A stretch of DNA of 64,000 bases from Straminergon stramineum (lineage: Eukaryota > Streptophyta > Bryopsida > Hypnales > Calliergonaceae), in contig OY987269.1 in assembly GCA_963920665.1 (NCBI GenBank), positions 20,896,501 to 20,960,500 of the forward strand. The letters run 5' to 3'. The notes beneath the pieces are model-generated. The model was given only the letters and a program-made list of their open reading frames with translations. It had not been told where the DNA came from and did no database searches. Both the position numbers and the translations under genes were made by a program. Positions 47,930 to 60,069 of this stretch are shown here, one piece after another. How positions within the stretch are numbered: position 1 is the stretch's first letter; each line of letters opens with the position of its first letter.

Positions 47930-48620
47930 CCTAGCCACCGTTTCTTCTTCTTCTTTTTTGTTTTTGGTTGCCTCTTTGGTTTTGCTTCTTGTTGTTTTGT
48001 AGCTTTGGCTTCTTCTTTCTTATTAGTTCTTATTTCTTGTTGCTTCTTAGTTCTTCATTCTTGCTTCTAGTTTCTTCTTGTTACCTTTTAATTCTTACTT
48101 TCTAATTCTTAATTCTTGTTTGTAGGTTTTGCTTGTTAGGTCTTCATTCTTGTTTCCTAGTTCTTGATTCATGCTTCTAGTCTTTTCTTTCTACCTCTTA
48201 ATTCTTGATTCCTAATTCTTTCCTCTTATTGTTTCTTAGATTTTGCTCCTTGCTTCTAGTTTCCTCTTGTTATGTCTTAATTCTTGCTTCCTAATTCTTG
48301 CCTCTTCTTGCTTCTTAATTCTTGCTTTTAATCTCTTCTTGATGCATTTTAACTTGTGTTTCTTGTTGCCTTTCAATTCTTATCATTTGTTGCATTTTAT
48401 TGCATCTTAACTTGTCTCTCTTGTTGTTTCTTGTTGCATCTTGATTTGTTTTTTCTTGTTATTTATAGCATCTTAAATTGTGTTTCTTGTTGCTTTATAT
48501 TGCATCTTAATTCTTACTTCTTGTTTCTTTTTGTCACATCTTACTTCTTGCTTATTATTACCTGTTAGCACTTGTCGCCTTCTAGTTTTTGTTCCCTTTA
48601 TCACTATTGTTGTTCTTTCC
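47930..48620. repeat. T-rich degenerate repeat (TTCTTGCTTCTTAATTCTTG-like)
   Basis: A long run of 'ttcttgttgcttctta', 'taattcttgc' and similar phrases without a fixed period. It yields apparent Leu/Phe/Ser/Cys-rich open frames (48356-48749 plus) that I regard as artefacts of composition. Confidence 0.6.
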
Positions 48621-49558
48621 TCTTATTTTCTTGTGTTTTCTAGAGATATAGTGATTATGGATTCTTCTTACTTTAAACTTGTGCTTCAAATTTTATGTTG
48701 CTTTAAATCTTTGAAGATTGAGCTATATTGTTCATTTACTAAAAATTAACCTCTTTCATTTTATGTGTAGGCACTTAAAGCTGGATTGAAGTTATTGGAG
48801 ACTATTTACAACACTAGAGAGACAACTTCTTCACATTTTTGTAAGGAATTACAAGTCCTAGAGTATATAGGAATATATATTTATAGATTGTCATTTTGAT
48901 ATGTTTTTTGTTAGTGACTAAAAAATGTCATTGAAAAGAGTCACATTTTTTTCTTGCATTTTCTCTCTTCAATATGATTATCTTTGTGTATCTCAAAAAG
49001 CATATTTACTCATTTTTTATTGTATGTAGTCATTTATACAACTACTAAACCATATTCATGCACGATTGCAATGCCTCATGTCAATTTAGAATGTATGGAA
49101 AATGTGATTACAATTTATGACAAAAGTTACTATAAACCTCAAGTCACCTAGTTACAAATATCACTTGCTTGAGTCATGTTTTATAATATATCTTAATCAA
49201 AATATGACTTGTTGTAGTTATATAATGCTCACAATCATGCAAATAATGTGACTCTATACTTTTAAAAATATAACTACATTCAATCATAAAATTACTAGTA
49301 ACATTCCATGTGAACTACTACATAGCCAAAAATATGACTTACATTAATTATATTTCACATCAATAAAAAAAACGACTCATGAAGGTCATATTCCGCATCA
49401 ATGAAAAATATGATCCACTAGAGTTATTTTTTACATCAACATGCAAAAAATATGACCCCATGAAAGTCATTTTTCACATCAACAAAAAATATGACTCACA
49501 AAAATCATATTCTACATCATCCCAAAATATGACTACAAAAAGTCATATGCCTCATCTA

Positions 49559-49706
49559 CCAAAATATGACTCACCATAGTCATATTCCACGTCCGCCAAA
49601 ATATGACTCACCATAGTCATACTCCACATCCGCCAAAATATGACTCACCATAGTCATACTCCACATCTGCCAAAATATGACTCACCATAGTCATAGTCCA
49701 CGCCAG
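49559..49706. repeat. 37-bp tandem repeat, four copies
   Basis: Units start at 49559, 49596, 49633 and 49670. Each reads ccaaaatatgactcaccata followed by gtcat-(a/c/g)-tccac and a variable end. They lie in the right arm of the 6.4-kb CACTA-like element and carry its ATATGACT motif on both strands. Confidence 0.85.
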
Positions 49707-50429
49707 CTTAAAATATGACTACAAGCAATCACATGCCACATAGACTTTTTTTCCTTGCCCGGGCAGATCAAGAGAAAGTCAAGTCTCCAAGAATAGTCAA
49801 CATATATGCCACATTGGCAAAATATGGCTAATTATACCCCCCAAATACGATGACTACAAATATGACTCATGTCCGAAGCGACTAGTCGATAATCACTAGA
49901 CCCAATCATGTTGCATGTCATCTACAGTAATTCCTGCATGAGTCATATTTTCAAATTTTTTGACTCACTGCAGTCATTTTTTGCAATCATAAAACATCCA
50001 TTTTGTTGTAGTGCTTTGAGGTATATTCCTTGGCTCAGTTTTTTTCAGTATCATGAGTTCTTCCTGATACGATGCGCTTGATGAATATTTTCTTTTGATC
50101 GATCTGATGCAATTCACAGGGAAGGTAGCAAGCTATACACAATGCACAAGAAGGGAAACTGTATTACGTTTCCCATACTATATTGATCCTGAAAGGGGAA
50201 AATGAGTTCACTATGTGGTAAAGTGCAAATTCAACAAACACTATGTGGAAAATTCTTGTATCTTTCCCACATAGTAATACATTTGCAAAAGAAATTGATT
50301 TTACCACGTGTTTCTTTGTTGAGAACATTATCCCATAAGCATTGTCCTTGGTGAAATTCCCATCAAGTATAATACTCAAGTCTCTCTCTAGTTGGCATAC
50401 AACATATACTACATCTATAGAAGAACTAT

Positions 50430-50570
50430 CACTAGAAGAAAACTATGTTGTAGAGAACAAAATTTAGGTGACATTTTTGTTCATTGCAACCCAATTTTCT
50501 ATAAACTCTGTTGTAGTGAACAAAAATGTCACTTAGATTTTGTTCATTGCAACATAGTTTTCTCCTAGTG
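50430..50570. mobile_element. 141-bp CACTA MITE, TSD TAT
   Basis: Starts CACTAGAAGAAAACTATGTTG and ends CAACATAGTTTTCTCCTAGTG. The arms pair over about 55 bp with few mismatches. TAT occurs at 50427-50429 and 50571-50573, a clean three-base target duplication. It has no coding capacity and is not obviously derived from the adjacent 6.4-kb element, whose termini differ. Confidence 0.85.
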
Positions 50571-50949
50571 TATGTAGTGTACTATGTAGTATTATATGAA
50601 TCATACAATATATGCTTGTACTTTATTGTATAATATTATGTACATAAGATATATTTGTATACTATATAACAATGTAATTGTGTAGTGATAGTTCCCATTG
50701 TATTATCACCTCTTCTTTACATGGTGTTTTGTCCTTCATCCCATTACCACGAGGTAATCCTAAACAATCAAATACTCCATTCCCATGAGGTGATGGTCAA
50801 ATTTTTACCTTGAGGGAATTCAACAGAAAGTGCATGAAACGTTTCATTGATTCCTGTGAGGGATTGGACTCTACCTTCCTTGTGATTGTAGCAAAGGCTT
50901 AGAACAAATTCTCTTTGTTGTCAGCTTATTCACTTGCTTAGTACTACAA

Positions 50950-51328
50950 TAGAACCACCCATTACCATCCACTTAAGCATTTTGTGCATGATCTGGAGTA
51001 GTAGAAGGCATTGGTAATTTTTGGCCATGTAGAAAGATAGAAAGGATGAGTGTTGTCAAATTTATATTTTTTTTCCTTAAATTCAAATTGTTATGAATTT
51101 TAGAAGCCCAAAGTTGGCTTGCACCCATCGTCAACACATAGATTCTTCCATCACTGCTCATCTAAAGACTAATTTGGCTCTCAAAATGAAACACATGTGT
51201 CATAATAGTGATGGCTAGAAGATGGTGGTAAACCAAGAAACTAATGATTACTTATCAATCATCTCTCTATTGAATTTTCCATTACCTATGTATTGACAAT
51301 GGAGCTTGGGTGATCATGGGTGGTTCTA
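50950..51328. mobile_element. MITE, ~380 bp, TIR TAGAACCACCCATTACCA (copy 2)
   Basis: The second member of the family at 11100-11481, in the same orientation. Left end TAGAACCACCCATTACCA; right end ATCATGGGTGGTTCTA. Interior identity is high over 'atgaattttagaagcc' and 'cttccatcactgctcatct'. There is no gene. Confidence 0.7.
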
Positions 51329-51906
51329 CCATAGTGGTGGATATTGATTGGAGGTTTTCATTCTTTGGTTTGTTTGAGCAGGGAACTATGATTTGTGTTG
51401 TACCAATAACTCAATGTTGTACAGTATGGACAACTCATTTGGACAACTCATTTGATGCCAACTAAAGTCTTGCAAGAGATTGATATGGAATTGGATTTTT
51501 TAATCTAAATATACAGGGAAATGCTAGAAAAAAGAGTTGTATTCTCTTTCACCATGTTTTTCTACATTTCTCCAGTTTGTGATAAATTTGTGTCTTGTTT
51601 TGGTTGATCTTGTGGCATGGTGATTTGTTCTATGTTTGGAGAGGATTTTAGCTTCTCAAAAACTACATGTAATGAAGGCAAAATCATTGTGAATGCATGC
51701 AAATGGGAAATTTAGTTAAAAGTGGTGGTATTTCATATGCCGTTTTCCAATTCATTTCTAGAAGAGGTATAGATTTTAGACTGCAGGGTCTAAATGTGAA
51801 AGTGCCAAGTTTGTGGAATACCACCATTTTAACAAAGTATTGGTTGAAAGAGATAAAAATAGCTACATCCAAACTATGTATATTCCAATCCCAATTTGAA
51901 TCAATA

Positions 51907-52439
51907 TTAACCCATAAACAATGTGGTGAACTTTTTTTATCCGATGAATGACAAGGAATTTTCTTGTGTAAGACAGAAGTGCAACTATTCATCCTTGGAA
52001 TTAGGGGTGGAAAGGAAAGATCTTCTAAAGTAGTTTGACTCTTAATGAATATTTTTGATTTTTTTAAAGTAGATGATTTTACTCGGTTCCAAAAGCAATG
52101 GTTTTCATAGTCACTAGTCTGCAGTGATTTTTTTTTAGGCAATTTGTTGTCAAATTGCACCAAAATGATGAACCTTGCACCATGCCCTTAGAACATAAAT
52201 AAGAAAATTTTAGAATAAATCACCAAAAAACTTCAAATTAAAAAAAAATGGATGAAATCACCAAATTGTGGATGAAAATAGAAATATGGATATATGATAT
52301 GTACTAATGTGATACTTTCTATCAAATATGTAGATGAATGTTAAAATTTGGAGTACCACTATAACATCTAATATCGCCACTACGGCACTTTCCCAAAAAT
52401 GAAAAAAACAACCTTGCTAGTCCGGCGTTTAAGGGTTAA
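51907..52439. mobile_element. TTAA MITE copy, split by a 297-bp insertion
   Basis: Starts TTAA-CCCATAAAC and ends GCGTTTAAGGG-TTAA; the outer parts align with the intact copy at 53903-54134. The alignment breaks at 52120-52416. CTAGTC stands on both sides of the break (52114-52119 and 52417-52422), so the 297 bp is a later insertion with a six-base duplication. The insert is A/T-rich, contains 'gatgaaatcaccaaa' repeats, lacks a clear TIR and encodes nothing. Confidence 0.65.
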
Positions 52440-53902
52440 TTATACCAACGGAAATAGAATTATTAACCGTAATCTGGGCTTGCCAATCTTGACATGGTCA
52501 TGGGTACAGTAGTTCCAAAAATCCATCGGTAACTAGCTCTGTAATTCTATTGACATGGTCATGGGTATAGTAGTTCTAGAAATCCATCTGTAACTAGCTT
52601 TGTAATTCTATTGACATGGTCATGGGTACAGTAGTTCCAAAAATCAATAAGATCATAATAAGGGACTTTGCAATACAATTCATTGAAAATGTACTCAAGT
52701 ACCCTTCAAATTAATAAATTGGATGAAAATATTAAGATCTCTCTAAAGAGGTCGAGACACAAGCCAAACTTGAAACCATAGTAGATTTACCATCATTGCC
52801 TTTGGTTGTTTAAGATTTTTTTACAAGAACTAAGATTAGATTCTATATATGAGCCTCCACTTTGTAGTCAACTTCCAAATCTTAAAGACATTGACTTTGC
52901 AATTGTACCATCTGTAGCAAAAGCCACTCTATATTCTATAAAGTAGACTCTTGATTGTTTTCATATTTATTGCATCATCAAGATGAAAGAAATATATCAA
53001 ACCAAACAATCATACTATGGTTGATTGGAAAAAGTTTTTTTTTTAACACAAGGGTGTTGAAGAACACACTACGAGGGTTTTTGTCAAGGAGAAAGGTTGA
53101 TTTCATGTTAGATAAACAACGTGTCACAACCAAGTATTGAACCCGCAACCACACCATTCGGTTTGGGAACCTTTCCACCATCATTCGGTAGTTTAGGGTC
53201 ATCTTGGACTAGATTGGAAAAAGTTTACAATACAATACAATGGAAATATTAATGTCAAGTAGAAAACTACCTTGGAAATTCTAATATCCTTATCCAAGAT
53301 TGATTTCAATTAAAAAAAAATTTTTAAATGAAGACAAAAGAGAAAAAGAGAAAATTTAGTAGATATTATATACACTCATGTCAAAATTTATGCACTTGTC
53401 CAAGTGTTTTCCATAGTTTTCCTATGTATTCTTTTCATTTTTCATTTTTAGAATAATTTATCCATAATTCAATTCAATTTCTAGTAACAAAATCCAATTG
53501 AAAACCCATAACTTTCACACTTAAGACCAAGGTGTAAAACAACTTTGGTGCATTTCTACTCATTAAGCAATGCCAAGAATAACATCAAAAACTCCTATAC
53601 TCCATTTTCCATAGTTTAATTCAATTTATGCACTTAAAAATTGCTCACAAATCTATCACCCCGGTCCAAAAGCAATGATACGACTCTAATGCAATCCTTG
53701 TTGAGTCAAGCTCTCTTATGACTGAGGAGTGCACAACCAAGAATATCTCAATGTTATATATAAAACAAATTAGAACAAATGGTACCATTGTATATTGACT
53801 CTTATTTTTATTCAACTTTTACCTTGCATATAAAAGTAAATAAAGGGTGCAAAGGCTCTACACTCTTAATTAATATTGAATCAAGAGGCCCAACCCTACT
53901 CC
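52440..53902. other. AT-rich intergenic DNA with a 61-bp tandem repeat at 52491-52650
   Basis: The phrase gacatggtcatgggta begins at 52491, 52552 and 52613, a 61-bp period with about 2.6 copies. The remainder is AT-rich without recognisable genes. Confidence 0.55.
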
Positions 53903-54134
53903 TTAACCCGTAAATGTCGAGGCGGATGTTTTTCGTCCGATGAATGACAAGGAATTCTCCAATAGAGGACAAAAGTACAACTATTCATCCTTGAAATTAG
54001 GGGTGGAAAGGAAAGATCTTCAACAATAGTTTAACTCTTGATGATTATTTTTTTATTTTTTTAAAGTAGATGATGTCACACTGTACCAAAATGCCTAGTT
54101 TTCATGATCACTAGCCCTGGCGTTCAAGGGTTAA
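53903..54134. mobile_element. TTAA MITE (~230 bp), copy B, intact termini
   Basis: TTAA-CCCGTAAATGTC ... GCGTTCAAGGG-TTAA, so both flanks are perfect TTAA and the TIR is about CCCKTRAA. It aligns with copies A, C and the split copy. The right-hand TTAA (54131-54134) is also the left-hand TTAA of the next element. Confidence 0.75.
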
Positions 54135-54359
54135 CCCAGTAAGGATGGCGTGGACCATAGTGGTTCGATGGATGACAGAACTTTTGCATGTGAGAGAGAA
54201 GTGCCATTATTCATCCTTGGAATTTTGTCCAGAAAGGGGGAGTTCTTGCATAGTAGTATGACCTCCAATGATTACTTTCGTGTTTTTTTAAAGTAGATGA
54301 TTCACACTGTTTCAAAAAAGAAGATTTCCATGGTGACCAGCTTGTCCTTACATGGTTAA
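54131..54359. mobile_element. TTAA MITE (~230 bp), copy C, abutting copy B
   Basis: TTAA-CCCAGTAAGG ... TCCTTACATGG-TTAA. The interior matches copy A closely (tggatgacag, attcatccttggaattttgt, gtagtatgacctccaatga). It shares one TTAA with copy B on the left and one with the 950-bp element on the right. Confidence 0.7.
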
Positions 54360-55308
54360 CCCCTAAAAGTATTTGACTATGTTTTCACCAAAACTGCTCC
54401 AAAACTGTCATCTCTAGTACAAGTACCAAATTTTAGAAAAAATACATTTTTGGACAAATGTAACCATAGGATCTTGTGGTAAGATGTTTGGGGAAGATGT
54501 GGAAAAAATTTCAGAAATTTCCACCGTTTGGATTGCAAGATATTAGCATTTGAAGTGATAAAAAGCCATTTTTTGGCCCTACAAAAATCCGTGCAGATGC
54601 ACTCCACAAGGTTAGATCATCATGAAAAAATGTCCAAAATGGTTGTAACTATTTGGATTTATTCTTGAAGTCATGTTGGCTACATGCTTGAAAATTTTTA
54701 GATTATTTGGAATTGTACAACATATAGGAAAAAAAGAGTAGGTTGAAAGAAGTAGAGAATGATTCAAAATACTAAATTGTTAATAATTTATTTATGGAAT
54801 TGAAAAATGCCAATCCCAATGGTTAAATTGTTTTAATAAACAATCTACACTTTATGTTTTTATTTTTTTCCAAAAATATTAAAAATTGAGTTAAATAAAG
54901 GTCTTCAAAGTTTATTTTAGAGTAGAGATTCTATTACTACCCACGAACTACCCACAACTAAAACTCTTCATAACTTTCATCTCATAAATCAAAATGGAAT
55001 GATTCAAAGCTTTCCATGTATGTTAAAATCAAGAAAATAAATTTCAAATTTTTATTTTAAAAAAAAGTGATTTTCAAAGAAGTTTTTTTTTCTGCCCGGG
55101 TTGCCCGCCGAGCAATGAAAACAACATATCATACAATAAATTTTTAACTATGTATTCAAAAGTTATGAAAATTGTTGGGTCTTAAAGCTATTCCTCAAGC
55201 ATATGTTGTGTGGAAATTTGAAAGAAAATAAATAATAATTCCATCCATAGTGAGCTGCCCGAAATCGCTATGTTGCCAAAAAACACTGTTTGGCCCTTTA
55301 GGGGTTAA
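54356..55308 (-). mobile_element. TTAA-flanked element (~950 bp), copy 2, inverted relative to 7530-8478
   Basis: TTAA-CCCCTAAAAG ... CCCTTTAGGGG-TTAA with perfect TTAA on both sides. It is the reverse complement of 7530-8478 at recognisable identity throughout. The minus-strand ORF 54377-54607 lies in the same place as 8232-8420 plus in the other copy. The peptides resemble each other (ANILQS, FPHL, SKNVFF), but there is no start conservation or domain, so coding is not supported. Confidence 0.7.
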
Positions 55309-55369
55309 GGTATTGATGTTCAAGTTTTGTTTTGAATTGATTTAATTAAAAGCTCAATTCTTCTTCTTC

Positions 55370-55870
55370 TTCTTTCTTTTTTTCCTTTTTTCCCTTCCCC
55401 GTCCCCGCCTCCCCCTCTTTTTCCTTTTTATCTTAGAGTAGGTCCTGGGGGCCCTACCTGTCAGGCCAGGCCACTTGTGGCCCACAGGCACGGATCCCAC
55501 GCAGCAGGTGAAACAGTAGTGCCCTTACTCAGTCCCTCAAATACAGTTTTATATTCTTCTTCACGTGGGGCGGCTGCAACCAGGTCCCACATCCAGTGCA
55601 TTATTGCCCAGGTCCCACATCCAGTCCATTATTGCTGTCGCACCCTAGGCCCGGGCTCCCGGTCGGCCCTTCATCGTCTCCGACGCTCTGTTTTGGGTCC
55701 CATCTTATGAGTTAGTTGGTCTTGCAGCTGGCCTGTGTCACTCTCGAGATGAGTTTTCTCTCCTTGCAGCTCGGTTTTCTCTGCGCTGAACTGCACACAG
55801 AAGTTCAGTTTAGTAGTTGAAAAGTAGTCAAAGTGACAGAGGGTTCTTGGATCTCACGGCAGCAAGGTGT
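55370..55870. other. pyrimidine tract and GC-rich island, 28-bp duplication
   Basis: A C/T tract (55360-55440) is followed by ~400 bp of GC-rich sequence, unlike its surroundings. It contains a two-copy 28-bp direct repeat, ccaggtcccacatccagt..., at 55580-55635. It could be the promoter or first-exon region of the plus-strand receptor gene 4 kb downstream, but I could not connect a spliced leader to it. Confidence 0.35.
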
Positions 55871-58800
55871 GTGCACTTAATGAAATGCATTCAAGGGTGA
55901 GTCTGAGCGTGGTTCCCTGCATTAGACTGCTTCAGATTTGTTTGGGTTTGGGTCTGGGTTGCACTTCATTAACCATTTCAGAAAGTCTTAGGCTGTCGTT
56001 TGGAGATACCGTGTGAGTGAATATTGGATCTTGGATGTTCCTAGTTTCGTTAGACTCTTGTGCTTAGGTCTTGTGTTTGGCACTTGTTTTGAGAATCTGT
56101 AGTGATCGCTTGCGGGTGAGGTTTGCAATTAGGTTTAGTAGCTTTCTACTGGCTGGGCTAAAAGCCTGTCCATCAGCTCCAGGGGCGATACTTGAGTTGG
56201 AATTCATTTCCTTCGTCTTGTTGTACTGTGGAAACTTGTCAATAGAGGGCTGGGTGAATATGCTAAATACAATTTGTCCTCTCGGTGAGTCCCAGAGTAT
56301 GCGGTGATTGGTTGCAAATTGGTGCAAGAATTTGGCTCACCCAAATCAATGGTTGCTATGCTGCAAGGACAAACAAACTTGGGATGGGCTGTAGAGATGA
56401 AGGATTTATCCTTCTCACCAAATTGGTCAGTGACGATTGAATCACATTGATAGCTCTGGATACTTTTGGCTATGAACTCTTACAAAGAGCGGTGCATGGT
56501 AAAAGTGGGTCTTCTTGTTCCATTTAGTTTAGATATTCTATAAAGCAATTGACAATTGTCTCTCGTGATGTAGTAATTTATCATTATGGTGGATATGGGT
56601 GAAATCTGAATTGAAATATTTTTTCATCCAAGAGTATTTAATTATTCCAAGAAGCAATATGGTCAGAGACTTGTTGCAATTCAATGATTTCATCCACCGA
56701 GAAATGTGGGTTCGTACTAGAAAATTACCTTGAAATTCTTTGTATCTTTTTTTAGGATATTGTTGGTCAAATGAAAGTCATTGTAGTGAAGAGGAGGTGC
56801 ATTGAAAGGTGATCAAGGACAAGGAAGGAGCTATCTACCAAGTGATTTTTGGCTCAACGCGAGATTGAAAGTCTTATTATTTACTAGGTAAGGGTTGTCC
56901 TAAAAAACTCTAGCTTAAGTATTGCACTTTTAATTCTCTCAAAAGAAATGGCATTGCATTTGAAATTGCAATATGAAATTTGGTGAATGCATATATGTGA
57001 GATTGGATAGTCATTGACTAAGTGTTGGAAAATATAGATTCATCTAATGGTAAGAATTATCTAAATGTTCTACTTGAAAATCTTATTTGATTTTGTTCAT
57101 ATTAATTGATGCTAGCTACCAATAAGTTTTGAATCCTATTGAACAATATCCAATTATTACCTTTAGGAGGGAGGCATCAATTTTCACTTTGATTGGTTGT
57201 AAAAAGATGAAAAGATCATACTATTTTATTTATACAATAATTCTTTGGAGAATCACTTTTAGTTGCACATATTCTATTGAAAAATGGCCATAGTCATAGT
57301 CCAATGGTGGTCATCATCTTCTAATACAATATTAATTTGTATATAATACAAGTGGAAGGATCTATTTAAATTCTTCTCAAGGTACCATGTTTTAATCTTG
57401 CAACAACCTTGAAATTTAAAACTAGTTTCTTTTTGAAATGTATCTAGAAGTTGTATCATAAGTTATTACGAGTGGAGTTGGATAGTAGTCCAACATTGTA
57501 ACAAGCACTAGTCTCAATGAGTGAAATTATTTGTTCATATTGAATTGATCAATTAACAAAATACAACAAAAGAATCTATTGCTCCTTTAGAATAGCAATT
57601 GGTACATGTGTGTTCATCCAACTTTTTTTTGTTCTTTTTTTTTGTCACTAAATGATTTTTTTGTAACTAGGGTTTGAATCTAAGCATGTACTCATGGCTT
57701 GAGGTATATGTATTGTATTGATATTATGATGGGAGACGAATGGAAGTTGCATTCATGCTACTTTTATTTATGTTTTTAATCTTGTCAAATAGTTATGAGT
57801 TTTTGAAGTTGGAATGACAAGTTCTTATAACCGTTTCTTCCTTGGAATGTTTGTTGTTGGTTCATTGAAGAATCCAACATGTACCTTTCTTTACTTAAGG
57901 GTCTCTCACCTTTATAGATTAGGAAATGATATAGGTTGGCCTTTCAATTGGGAGACATTATCTTCAAGCATTAATATTCATCATAGTCATATTATCCATT
58001 AGAACATCAATGCAAATGCAACAAAGCAATTGAATAGTAAGCTTCTTTAGTTTTGTTCATATATTTTAGAAATTCTCATCCTTGGTACAAGCCATGAGAT
58101 GTTTTCCATTTGGGGATTGAAAGTCATGAATATTTGATTAATTTGAAATGAACACTATTACTTCTTTGATGAAAGTTGTATTGCCTCCCTAAATCAGAAG
58201 TAATTTTATTCCATACCTTTCTATGAGTAAATATTTTGTTTTGAATTATGGTTGGTTTAGATTTTGAAGAAAATGTTAATTGACTATTATAATATGATGT
58301 TGTCATTAATATGAGATATGGTTCAAAAGTAGGCAATTATTGTATTTATGTTTCAATTTTGGTAAGATGTAAGTTGAAAGAATGCAATTAAGATGGTCTT
58401 GAAAGAATATGTATTTTGGTGAGACAATCATGATGATCTTTAGCACAAATTCGGGTTATGTAATATGGAATAATGCATGTTAATTTCTTGGGGTTGGAAT
58501 TAACCTTATTTTATTTGGATTGAATAGGACTTTACTGAATGGGCGAAAAATAACATGGTATTAAAGATTTAAGAATTGAGGAACTATGATTTCGCATCAA
58601 GAATATCAAACAACATTAATGCAATGATGAAGACATACCCCTTTGTCAAAATTTTGAAATGCAATTTCCATCATCCATTCAATATTTTAAAATTCCAATA
58701 GTTATTTAGTGGAATTCTTGAAAGCAAACATTTGAATTGTGTTCTCAACATGGTATATTTTGAATGTTTTACTTGAATTGTAGTATAAAATGGAGACAAT

Positions 58801-59940
58801 ATTTAATCTTTGTTATGATTTGGGTCCAATGATGCCTAGTATGCCGAATTTGATTCATTATTGCACCTCCTAAATCTTTGAGAAGTTTGAAAATTGTCCT
58901 ATATTCAAACTATATGGTGTTGCATTTGAGCATAACAACATTTCTATGTTGAAATGACATTCAAATGAAAGATGATGATTTTAGAATGTTGGAACTTCTA
59001 GTGTAAGTCTAACCATTGTTTAGTACATAATTTGAATTCCACGAAACAGATACACTCGCCTACATATAGTTCTCTATAGTTTTTTTAAGGAATAATATAC
59101 GCAATGAAATTTTTGTTGCAATATTGACAATTATAATTCTAAAAATATGTTTTGTTCTTTGAAAATGGGGATAAGCATATAATATTGTATACTTTTATAT
59201 TTTAATATATCAATAGATTTGTATAGGAATTGTTCAATAGATTTGATACAACTCTTTTTATGAGATGATTTTCTAGATATTAGTTAATTGAAATCCTCTT
59301 GGGAGCTTGCTGTTATTGCAAGTTTGGATGTTATTTTTTGACTACTTTCTTTGAATTTGTTTTGATGCTATTGTAGAATTTCTATATTTGACTCCATTTG
59401 CTACACAAAATGGCGCGCTTTTTCATGTGGATTGCCAACTTCTTCTCAATGACAATCTTTTGGAAATACATGTGTTATGCCCGGTGAGTTCAAATACTAT
59501 GTAGCAAGTGTTAGTGATTGATAAGCGAGTGATAAATTATAGTATTGTTCAAAGTATTGTATAAAGTTCTTTGTATAGTTTTTAACGACATTTCTATCTG
59601 ATTTACTTTGAGCTCTACAAGTAATCTTGTTTTATGCATTTGTGTTTTCGTTGAATTTAGTAATATGTCTTTAACTTTCATTAGATAGACAACTCTAGTA
59701 TCGTACCTAGTGGTCAAAATTAGAAAAAGGTATTACTGGTCTTGGAAATTTTAGACAAGAATATTTTTTTGGTATGACAAATAATGAATATGGTAGTCCT
59801 TGTGGAATACTAAAAAACATATGTAGTTTCCTAAAGATAATGTTGAGATTAACTTTTGGGTGCAATAATATTGTTCATGAAAGTTTTATTTGTATAACAT
59901 GGGTGATTAATTTATTCAATATCATAGGACAATTGCTCTC
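55871..59940. other. AT-rich DNA upstream of the receptor gene, no gene seen
   Basis: No conserved domain or inverted repeat was recognised. Moderately GC-richer sequence to about 56330 may still belong to the upstream island. The rest may be a long 5' intron of the receptor gene or simple intergenic DNA. Confidence 0.3.
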
Positions 59941-60069
59941 CATTTTGTTTTCGGATATCTCATTAACAATAATAATTATATACTTTGGAGGAGTGACGAG
60001 GGTTTCTTACATGTTCAAAGTGAGCATTCTAATAGACTGGGCAATGTTATACCACGTCTTGAGAAACGG

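Larger units (their letters stand above)
43567..50013. mobile_element. non-autonomous CACTA-like element, 6.4 kb, TSD CTT
   Basis: The left end is aACTACAAGAAAACCAATC. The right end on the minus strand is CACTACAACAAAATGGATG, and both continue into TTTTATGA. CTT flanks both sides (43564-43566 and 50014-50016), the three-base duplication CACTA elements make. Dozens of AGTCATATTT motifs run forward in the left 2 kb and mostly inverted (AAATATGACT) in the right 1 kb, as expected for CACTA subterminal binding sites. I see no transposase ORF in the interior, which is AT-rich and holds simple repeats. A second CACTA-like left end lies inside at 45140. Confidence 0.7.

Noticed and set aside
48356..48749. 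Hydrophobic Leu/Phe/Cys-rich ORFs that look like membrane proteins
   Set aside because: They arise from the T-rich degenerate repeat at 47930-48620 inside a CACTA-like element.
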